64,000 bases of DNA, from positions 8,068,458 through 8,132,457 of the forward strand of contig OY754982.1 of assembly GCA_963576475.1 (NCBI GenBank). The letters are read 5' to 3'. The translations under genes were made by a program, and so were the position numbers. Under the pieces are notes generated by a model that saw nothing but the letters and a program-made list of their open reading frames with translations, had not been told where the DNA came from and did not search any database. Origin of the DNA: Molanna angustata (lineage: Eukaryota; Arthropoda; Insecta; Trichoptera; Molannidae). This document shows positions 45,001 through 57,000 of this stretch, piece by piece; the stretch's first letter is position 1, and each line of letters opens with the position of its first letter.

Positions 45001-48000
45001 AAAATCCTGTTAGCAGAAAGCGTGGAAGAGTTACAGTATCTAGTAAGCATGGTATATGAAGGATGCATAGAGTACGGTCTGAGGATGAATGCTAGCAAAT
45101 CAAAGGTAATGGTCTTTGAAAAGTGTGAAAGCAGAACATCGTGTCAAATAAAAGTAGAGAATGAATGGCTTGAACAAGTCGACGAATATGTTTATCTGGG
45201 AAGCATGTTCCAACGGAATGGACGGCCTGATAAGGATATTGAAAGAAGAGTTATGGCAGGAAACAGAGTGAATGGAGCACTTAAACCAGTTATGAATGAT
45301 CGTAACGTATCAAAGGAAGCTAAAGTTGCCATTCATAACGCAATTGTAGTGCCAACCTTGATGTATGCAAGTGAAACCTGGACATGGCAGAAGTCGCATG
45401 AAAGTAGAATAAATGCAGTGGAAATGAGATCGTTAAGAAGAATTTGTAATAGAACGATGTATGATAGAGTTAGAAATGAGGTCACTAGGAAAGAATGTAA
45501 GATGAAGAAAGATGTAGTAACTAGAATGAAAGTTAACACACTTAGATGGTTTGGTCACGTGGAAAGAATGAATGAAGAATGCTTGACGAAAAAAATATAT
45601 AAGGCTGACAGGAATGGAAAAAGAGGTCGGGGGCGCCCAAGAAAAGGATGGCACGACCATGTGAATGATATTCTGAAAGAAGGAAATGTTAGAAGTCTGA
45701 ACAATAGAAGAACATGCATGAGACGTAGCATGAATGTTGACGAGGCGGTGAATGTATGTCAAGATAGAATAGTGTGGCGTTCTGTTCTCTCTGCCTACCC
45801 CGCGAGGGACATGGCGTGATGGTATGTATGTATGATATCTTCGCAACGGATTATAGAGCATACAAAAATTTGTTGTTGCGCTTGAGAAATTTCTAAGCCT
45901 TGGCTGTCATGTCATGTACCCGTATAAATTGATTGAACATAATATATGATTTAACTACCTAACTGGTTGAATTTTGCGAGAAAGTGTGTCCAAAAATTTT
46001 CATTTTTTTCGATATGAAATACAATGTCACAAAATACCCAAGCAAAGATTGATAAACTTAAATATTATTATCAGAAAATAACCATGTTAAAAACATTCAA
46101 GTAATAATTGACTGAACTTATCATATCAGATAAATAAGCAAGGAATCTAACACAACTAAAATTATATATTTTTTTCATAATTCTAGTTGATTATGGAGTT
46201 CTATAATGAAGTGATAGAAACTTTTCAAACATTGAAAAAATTGCAGTTATTTTTCTTTATTACAGAACTGTTGTAATACTAAAAGTTAAATAAATAATAA
46301 AGATTTACTTGCACCCTGCTCAAGTGGCGAGTTTATTGTCATATGGCAATATCTTCCAACTAACCGGTGTTTCCAGCCCAGAGAAGCAATATTTGTGTGA
46401 GAAATAAATTTGAATAAACTTCTCCTCTGCTGGGGATCAAACCCAGGAAGCCCGCACAGAAGCCAAACTGCTTTCCAACTGTGCCATGGCGATTAGATTA
46501 TATTGGATGAATTATGCTCAATTGAGACCTCTGTGTGATCACTAGTATATATTAATCAGTCATGTTATTTAAATATATGTATATATCTATAATATTTACC
46601 AAATAAACACATTATTCAAATATGTTTGCATACATATTTCTTTGTTGTTAAATATTTGTATAAAAAAATCATAAATCAACAAGAATGTTAATCTTAAGTA
46701 AACTATTTTGAAATTTGAAATGGAACTCAATATTTTTACTTAAAAATTTTATCTTGATAATACTTTGACCATTATATGAACATTTTATTAACAAATTATA
46801 GTTATTCAATTATTATTTGAATTTATGCTGCTCATTTATTATGATGGCAGCAAATAGAGTAAATGGTGCATTAAGAACAATAATGGCTGACCCAATTATT
46901 TCAAGGCCAGCAAAACTCGCTGTGCACAACGCTATTGTCGTTCCAACCATAATGTATGCAAGTGAGACATGGGCATGGCAGAAGACGCATGAAAGTAAAA
47001 TTAATGCTGTGGAAATGAGGTCCCTAAGACGAATGTGTGGTAAAACAATTTATGATAGGATAAGGAATCAAGATATCAGAAGAGAATGTAAGATTGAAAG
47101 GGATATTTTGAGTAGAATGAAGATAAATGCTTTGCGATGGTTCGGACATGTAGAGAGAATGAACGATGAACGACTGACAAAGAAAGTATACAAGGCTGAA
47201 AAGAGTGGAATGAGATGTAAGGGTCGACCAAGAAAGAGCTGGCATGATCATATAAATGAGATTTTGAAAGAGGGGAACATACGAAGTCAGAACAATAGGA
47301 GAGCATGTATGATGCAATGTATGAATGTAAATGAGGCAAAACAGGTATGTCAAGATAGAAGAGTCTGGCGTTCGGTTCTCTCTGCCTACCCCAAATAGGG
47401 AAACGGCGTGATGGTATGTATGTATTTATTATGACGATGAATATCCAACTTTAAAATTATACATAATGGTGAGATAAATGAAGCACTGTACATTTCGTTT
47501 AACACTCCTTATGTGTTGATCAACTATTTGTTATTTTGGTCAACTTACTTCTACGGAGCTGCTAACATTTAAACACTTCTTTACTCTATGGATTTACGAA
47601 GACTTTGGGTATATAAATTTATTCAAAACTGGTCATAAAATTATTATTTCTGAGAATAAAAACTTTTATTATTTCTGTTATTTTGTCACAAGTACTGTAG
47701 AATATATTAATTTGACTAAGCGTGGTGTGCATGCTGCCACATCTGGCAAAGTGTAGTTTTAACATCTGTCAAAACTAAAAATCTTACCAATACAAAAATA
47801 AATGAGTGGGTTGTGGCCAACACAAAATTTTCCACCGCATTGTAATTGCGCATCTTTTCTTGAAAAATTGACAATCTCTAAAAGCATTTTTATGAAGTAC
47901 ATTTCTATTAGATTCCTAAACAAATATTAGTTTCAAAAAGGACAAAAGTTTTCATATTACACTATACACACAAAAAACATAGTGTACACTCCCTTCGTGA

Positions 48001-51000
48001 GAAATTGATGTAAAAATGCTTTAAAAAATCCACAATGACTCTCCACTATTCCATAGTAGTGGAGAGTAAAAATGGTATTATTAACTGAAATGTACAGTAG
48101 CATAGTATAGGCAGGAATTGCCCAGGAAAAGGATGGTTTGACCTCGTAAATGATATTTTAAAAGAAAAAAGTATACAGAACACGCAAAATTGGCGAGCTT
48201 TATGTGATACAGTGTATGAATTGATGAATGTCTGCAAAGGTAGATGTGCGTACCATTCATTGTTGTTAACATTATGTGATACAGTGAATTGGCGAGCATT
48301 ATGTGATACAGTGTATGAATTGATGAATGTCTGCAAAGGTAGATGTGCGTGCCATTCATTGTTGTTAACATTATGTGATACAGTGAATTGGCGAGCATTA
48401 TGTGATACAGTGAATGAATTGATGAATGTCTGCAAAGGTAGATGTGCGTGCCATTCATTGTTGTTAACATTATGTGATACAGTGAATTGGCGAGCATTAT
48501 GTGATACAGTGTATGAATTGATGAATGTCTGCAAAGGTAGATGTGCGCGCCATTCATTGTTGTTAACATTATGTGATACAGTGAATTGGCGAGCATTATG
48601 TGATACAGTGTATGAATTGATGAATGTCTGCAAAGGTAGATGTGCGTGCCATTCATTGTTGTTAACTATCCTACCCATAGTCAATATCTTCAAAGCAGAC
48701 TCATTTGGTGTTGTTTTTTTTTAGAATAAAATATCGTTTGAAGACCAATTAGTGGTGATATACAATGATCAGCCATTTGTGGAAAAGTCTGAGACGAGTG
48801 ATGATAATGTAGTAACAAAACGTCCCAGTAAACCCAAATTGCAAAAGAGCAAGTCTGTTAAAAAAAGAAGTGTCGAAAGACAGAACTCAAACCCTGAAAA
48901 TAGGAAAATAAAGAATGGAAAGAATTCTGGCAATGGACACACTAAAGGAGTTGTTTTGGGAAATGATAAAACTGGATTTTGGTTGATTCATTCAGCTCCC
49001 AAATATCCTCCAATACCAGGTATTTATCATGGAAAGTTTTTGTATCTAAATATGTATATGCCTGTGTTTGTCAATTCTGAAATTATTATTTTTTATAACA
49101 AAAGATAAAGAATATTAAATGTTATAAATGTACAGTATAACATAAGAATATTTGAATTGTAAAAAAATCTAAATTCATATTTCCTCTGGTCTGTTTGTTT
49201 TTTTTTTTTTTTGTATAAAGCAATTTACCTTGCAAAGCGTGGTCTATGATTTTCTTAGTTATTGGTGGGGAACTACTTGTTAAACAAGTACTCCTTGTTA
49301 AACAAGTACATATACATCTTCCTACATTCCCTAAATTAAGTATACCTAAATGCTTGTGCAATAGGTGAACGAAGTCGTTCGAGGCAGGATTCAAACTCAC
49401 GACCACTGGATTACTAACCCAGCACGCTAACCACTATATTTATATTTTTTGTTCTAACTGCTAACAAGACAGAATCATAACAAAATTTCAAGTTTTAGTT
49501 TTGAATCACAACATACTTATTTAAACATTTAGATGGCAGAGTGGTTTGCGCGCTGGTTTAGTAATCCACTGGTTGTGAGTTTGAATCCTGTCATAACTGA
49601 TTACGTTCACCTATAGTACAAGCATTTATGCTTAGTTTAGAGAATGTATTGTACTTGTTACAGGGTTATATTAATTTTTTTATTAAAAAAATATCTTCAA
49701 AAAACAAAGTACATTCACAGCAAAAATAAAACATTTGAATTGTATAGTACAAACATGTGTCAACGATCAACATCTTCAAGAAAACATTCACTCATGATTT
49801 TCAATAGTTCTACTAATCCACTTAATAAATTTTCAACAAGCACATTTTTCATAATTGTTTTACAGATGGCGTAAACAAAAATTCGGTTCGATATTCATAC
49901 CCCGACAATGCGTTGAAATTCGGTCAGAGTTTCTTGTGCATTTCCCTCAGATCCTCATCATTGAACACTGTTGGGCAACAGTTGAAATTCAACGAACCTA
50001 AAGTGCTCTTTTCGAATGTCCCAAATAGCCTTCACGAAAAAGTGCCCAACATTATGGACGTTATTAACCGTAAGACTGTAGCTGAGGCACCATGGTGAGT
50101 CTTGAATTGATCAAAATATATTCTCTTGCCCCCGTGTCATGATGTAAAATACAAAAACTAAAACTTAGCCCAATTTTTTTTTATTAAAACAATTTAATAT
50201 TTATTTCAGATTACAAATAAAAATAATGACAAAAATGTTGTCCTCATAATGAATGCATAAGAAGATAATATTTTTGGATGTTAGGCTATCAATTATTCAA
50301 CCTTCCAAAGGGAACAAGATACAATCCGAAAATATTATAGGCCATTATTCTTCCTTTAGGAGTCCTTTATTTTTCTGGTACTGATAGTTTAATTACATTG
50401 TATTTGACTCAACTAAACTTATGTATTGTATCGACAATTAAAAAGAATGAAACCTGCATCCCCTGAAATACTAGTCCAGCACACTAACCTCTACCTACTC
50501 TAGGCTACAGACACATCTAATTTTTTTTAAATCTGTTTATCTTTCATTAATAATAATATTGATTCTACTGCCAAAAAACGCTATTGCTAATGTTATGAAC
50601 ATAATCTTCCTTATATTAGAGATTTGAGTACCTAAAAAATTACAAATAAGGACGCAATCAAACTAAAGTTGATTTGTTATCCATCTTTGATTATTATTCA
50701 AGGTTGTTTTAAAACATAATTTTGCTGTCAATTTTTGGACTAAAATTACTTACTTCATGGACTGAATTTCATATTATTTTTAAAATATTAATAAAAACGA
50801 AGCATCTTTTTAAAAAGCCAGCTACTACAACGTCTCGGAAATGAGCTTTATACGCAACTGGTCATACTCAGAAATTAAATCAATAGTGGAATAATCAAAA
50901 AGTGTTTTATTTTTAATAATATTTTAAAATCATCATTATCCGCAAAATAAATGAGGACTAAAATGAACATAATAATATAGATAGTATATAATATTTCCTT

Positions 51001-54000
51001 AAATTGTGGTTTTCATATCCTATAATTGATTATGGTTTTAACATCCTGAATATTTTGGTTCTTTCCGGCCAGGTCCAATGTGGTTAACCTGACCTCAATA
51101 AAGGACACACAGTTTTTGTCTTTTGCCAAGGCTTCAAACTTCAAGAAGGATCTGTATGATGGCCTCGTGGCACCGAGTCTTCGTTCTAGCCTATATGTGG
51201 AATCCTGGGTGAATGGTGCAGGTGTCCTTGATTCCAACTGCAGTATTAAATACAAGTAAGTTTTTGTAATTGAACATATCAATTGTATTATGTCAAAACC
51301 AGTTAACTAAAATTTTGTAGGTTTCATGTTATGTGTGAATTTTACCTACTTTATAAAGTAGTTGAAATTCATAATACCATTCGATATATTATTTGTATAT
51401 CCGTTAACAGTTAATGCTAGTAGAGAGACAAGACTGGACACACCCTGTTCTACATGATTTTAATTTATCGGTAAAGGCAGGATATTTTTAATATATCTTT
51501 TAATGATTCTGGATGGTCTGAAGAAATTGCCTAATGTCAATAAGGCCGCCAGTGTACAATATATTTAACAAATTAAATTTAAAAATATAACTTTGTATTA
51601 ACCACGTTTTTTGGTTGAAACGATGCGACCGGTTTCGGAACTAACCGTTCCCTCATCAGGCTAACTTTCAACTGAAACAGAATGTGACGACGTGCTTACA
51701 AGAAATCTATGGGGGCGGAGGAAGAGGTAGGGTGGGGGTACTTAGGGTTGGGTCTTGTGCAGGGTGGGTCCGATTGGCTGAAGGATTAGAAGTAAAAGGA
51801 AACATATTTAATAATGGACTGAAAGATAAATTTAAAGTGCTTCACACAGAGTTGGTGTCAATCTTACATCCGATTAAATTGGACATCTTGGACGATAAAG
51901 TTCGTGACTTCGCGAGTATAGACGCCTTCAAGAAGAAAGTGAAACTCGACAAAAAGCTAAGTACTCTTATTAATAACAAAACAGTTAGAACAGATAAACA
52001 AGTTAATCAAGTCCATGAATTCTATGATCGTGTAATCAATTTATCCTCACAATCGTTTAGTCAACCAGAGTTAGATTTATTATCAAAGGGTCTTAAACAT
52101 AATATTCATAAAAATAACAATATCACAGCAATAGAAAATTTAGCAGTAGACTTAGAGACAGCGTTATACAATTGCCCCAAAACTTACCATTATAAATGTT
52201 CGGAAATTATAAAAGTTAATTCAGTAAAATTTTCCACACCACATAAAAATAATGATCATATTGTGTTAAAAAATATTCAAAAAACTGTCAAAGAAAACCA
52301 AATTGTAATAACGAAAGCGGATAAAGGTAATTCAATTGTTATAATGAACGGCGTTGACTATAGAAATAAAATGCAAATTTTTTTAAACAACGACGACTTC
52401 ATAAAGCTAGAAAAAGATCCGACGAATAAGTATCAAGATGCCGTAAAGAGCGCTTTAAAACTTTGCAAGAGTGATATAATAAAAAAGATACGCCCAAATC
52501 AGTTAGTAGATATGAATCCAAAAACACCCAAGTTATACGGCCTTTTAAAAATACACAAACAGGAAAAACCCATTCGCCCGGTAGTATCCTGTTGTAATTC
52601 CCCATCATTTAAACTATCAGCCCATATTGTTAACATAATAAATCAAGCAAACATATTCAAACCTAAATTTACAGTTAAAAATTCCATTGAACTAGTAAAT
52701 ACAATTAAAGACTTAGTGATTCCAAGTAATGCCAAACTAATATCTTTTGATATAATAAGTCTCTTTACTAATATACCAATAAAAGAAAGCAAAAACATAA
52801 TAGACAGTTTACTTAACAACTCGGATCTCCCCTTAGATATAACAAATGATTTGAAACGATTATTAGAGGTTTGCTTGAGTCAAAACTATTTCCAGTATGA
52901 TAATGTTGTTTACCAACAAAAAGAAGGATTACCAATGGGAGCCCGTACAAGTCCACTTATAGCCGACATTTTTGTAGATTTCTTAGAAAATAAAATATTT
53001 GGATCAAATTCGGTTTTATTGAAATATATATTTTTATGGAAGAGATACGTGGACGATATATTTTGCATTTTTACCGGTACTGATCGACAATTAAAGTTGC
53101 TCTTAAATTTTATAAACTCGTTTCACCCTAAGATTCAGTTCACATTGGAAATAGAAAAGGAAAAAACACTTAATTTTTTAGATTTAAAATTGACAATAGT
53201 AAATAATAAAATTGAATTTGATATATATCGTAAACCGACCTATACAGATACAACTATCCACAATACATCCAACCATCCAGCATCCCATAAACATTCCGCT
53301 TATCATTCCATGGTCCATAGATTACTAAATATACCACTATCATCAAATAATTTTAATAAAGAACTAAATACAATAAAACAGATTGCATACAATAATGGTT
53401 ATAACAGTAAATTGATAGACTCCATTTTAAATAAAAAAATAAAAAATATTAACGTCAATAGATACCTACATAGTTATAATACAAATATCAAAAAAGATGA
53501 ATATAGATGGAGACGCATATTGTTTGTTAATAATTTATCCCAATTAGTCTCAAATTTCTTACCAAAAGACATAAGACCGGCATTTTACACTGACAATAAT
53601 ATTGGAAAAAGTTTAATGAATTCCAAAGATAAAGATAATAAAATGGAAAACTCCGGCGTATACCAACTGACATGTGGAGACTGCTCTGCAGTCTACATAG
53701 GAAAAACAGGACGGAAATTTGAGACTAGAGTAAAAGAACATATCAGATGTATAAACAATGATAATTTTTCGGAATTTGCAGAACACTTAGTACTTAATGA
53801 TCATCAATTTAATATGCAATCGGGAACAAAAATTTTACACGTCAACAAAGTAGGTCTCCGTCTTGATAATTTAGAGTCGCTAGAAATTAAAAAGTGTATT
53901 AATTCAAAACAGAACATAATAAACAATCAGTTAAATTTATCTTTCAGTCCATTATTAAATATGTTTCCTTTTACTTCTAATCCTTCAGCCAATCGGACCC

Positions 54001-57000
54001 ACCCTGCACAAGACCCAACCCTAAGTACCCCCACCCTACCTCTTCCTCCGCCCCCATAGATTTCTTGTAAGCACGTCGTCACATTCTGTTTCAGTTGAAA
54101 GTTAGCCTGATGAGGGAACGGTTAGTTCCGAAACCGGTCGCATCGTTTCAACCAAAAAACGTGGTTAATACAAAGTTATATTTTTAAATTTAATTTGTTA
54201 AATATGAACCACAAAGTTAACATTCAAACATTTGAAAATACAATATATTTGTTTATAATATTATGTAGGTACAAAAAGATAAATTAATTGAACTAATGAT
54301 AATAAACTGTGGCTTTTTATGTGTATAAAAAATTAATTTTCAAAATTCTGAGAAAATTTATGAGTAAAAAACAATATTCTTTGTGTTTTAGTTTTTAAAT
54401 GAAGTCTATTTTTTTGAAATACTTTTTTATTTTCAATCACTACTTTATAAGTTGAAAAGCAATAATGATGCACATCATTATGACACATTATGTAAAGCAT
54501 TATGACAAAAAATATTATAAGATGTCTTAATTTATAATTAAGGAAACTTGAAATTTGATCATGTATAATTTTACTTATAACGGTTTTTTGGACAAAATTT
54601 TTTCTTCCTACCAGACCTAACAAGGAAGGAAATATAAAAAAAAACAGCCAAACATAAATGATTAATTTCTCATATTTTATAGTTAGTACAGACATCAACA
54701 TGGTGTGATTTTATTGGGAAGATTATACTGGGAGAATCTTCATGATAAGACACCTGACTCCTGAGCGAAAGGTCTCAGTTTCGATTCCCGGCGAAGACAC
54801 ATTTGTAATTGTGTTTTCAGCCTGGATCTATAAGACGATAAATATCAAGTCTCCAGAATGTGACAACTTGTTATTGGGAGCATGTTAAATTACTATTTGA
54901 CATAGTACCTGTTAGTTTCCCGAGAAGCAATACAAAATAATATAAAATAAATATCAAGTCTCCAGAATGTGACAACTTGTTATTGGGAGCATGTTAAATT
55001 ACTATTTGACATAGTACCTGTTAGTTTCCCGAGAAGCAATACAAAATAATATAAAATAAATATCAAGTCTCCAGAATGTGACAACTTGTTATTGGGAGCA
55101 TGTTAAATTACTATTTGACATAGTACCTGTTAGTTTCCCGAGAAGCAATACAAAATAATATAAAATAAATATCAAGTCTCCAGAATGTGACAACTTGTTA
55201 TTGGGAGCATGTTAAATTACTATTTGACATAGTACCTGTTAGTTTCCCGAGAAGCAATACAAAATAATATAAAATAAATATCAAGTCTCCAGAATGTGAC
55301 AACTTGTTATTGGGAGCATGTTAAATTACTATTTGACATAGTACCTGTTAGTTTCCCGAGAAGCAATACAAAATAATATAAAATAAATAAAAATCTAAAT
55401 AATTGTCCTGGGTTTTTTCCGATTTCTAGAGTGAACAACATAGAGAAAATTGCCTTCCACGATAAGGGAATAGCGTTCTCATCTCACAATGATCATTCCA
55501 AATGGGCTGTAACAGATATGCAAAACAAGAAAGGCAATGGAGACAATTGGATTTGTGTCGGAGACATCAACAGAGCTGTAAGATAATTCATTTTTAGTAA
55601 AAATACTCAAAGGTCAGCTGAAAGCTGTGCTGTATACAAATCAAACTGTAATACTTTTTTTCTCAATATTTCATAATTATACAAAAAACTTTTACTACAG
55701 AAATTCTTTATACATTAGCTTAATTAAGATTTATGAAAAAGATGAAAAGGTAGTGAATTAATGGACACCTTGAGATGGTTAAGCCACAAAGGAAGAATGA
55801 ATGAAAGATGTCTAAATAGAAAATATTCAAAACAAATAGGAATTGAACAAGAGGTCTAAGAAAACGATGGCTTGATTATGTTGTGGCGAGAATTCGCCTA
55901 CTTTTTGAACCAATTGTTTCTTGTATTGTGACCTGACGGAAGTTCCCTCTAATTTTTCTATTGTGTGTGCGGATCTTCGACGCATCTGTGCAGTGGGGGT
56001 GCGATAAATTTATATCCCCCCCCATAAACACACATACAATTTTTCATTAAAATGTGTATTTTTAGGGTTTATTAATCACAGTGATTTTATATAACAACAC
56101 TACCAAAGATAATTTTTGAAATAAATAAAAAAGATAACTAAAATCTAGCAATGGAAACTTTCTTATATAATATTGACTGTGCGGAGGGTAAAACATGTGT
56201 GCGGAGACATTTTAGTACCTTACAGGGAACATTGCTGGTGACCCAATTTTATATTAATCGCCCTCATGTCACATCGGGAAACTCTATTCTCTATTGTAAC
56301 CTAAAACTTACAACGGCTAAACTGGTTTATCCAAACAGCCACATATCGGTTTACACACATTGGGTACACACTACACCCAATTGGCTACAATGTCAAGGTT
56401 ATCATAAAAGAAGGAAACTTAATAAGTTTGACCAATAGATGGACATGTATGAGACTCTGCATGATTGCAGACGTGGCCATGGATCTGTGGCAAGATAGAA
56501 AAATATGACATTCGGTTCTTTCTGCCTACGCCATCCTCCTCCTCTGATCTTTCACTTTCTTCTGAAGGTGTTTCTTACGTATTATAAACATTTTGGATTT
56601 TTAAAAATAAATTAAACACTTGTTTTTCTTTCTACATTTATTTTTACTCTCCAGAACGACCGTTTCGCCTGGTGAAGGCCTTTTCAACCAGTTGAAAAGG
56701 CCTTCACCAGGCGAAACGGTCGTTCTGGAGAGTAAAAATAAATGTAGAAAGAAAAACAAGTGTTTAATTTATTTTTAAAAATGGAATTCTACATAGTAAA
56801 CGCTGTCAGTGTAAACAAAATTAAAAGTGAACATTTTGGATGTTGAAATTAAACTCAAAATTTTCAGGGTCACTATATTAAATTTTTCAAATATAATTAC
56901 GAAAAATTTTGGCTGGTAATTATTATTCCGTGTTCAAACACCAGCATTACACAGAAATTCGTTCATATTTAAAACCAAACTATTTATCTACTGTTTGTGC

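Larger units (their letters stand above)
51561..54205 (+). mobile_element. Penelope-like element with perfect 275-bp inverted terminal repeats
   Basis: 2,645 bp bounded by inverted copies (51561-51835 and 53931-54205) that agree at every base I compared. Between and partly within them lies one open frame encoding a Penelope-type RT and a GIY-YIG endonuclease. The element lies in DNase II intron 5, sense to the gene. Inverted LTR-like repeats are known for Penelope elements. Perfect identity and an intact frame suggest a recent insertion. Confidence 0.95.

Noticed and set aside
48046..48724. Repeat-rich frames of 170-215 codons on both strands
   Set aside because: They are readings of the ~99-bp minisatellite; the unit length is near a multiple of three so several frames stay open.
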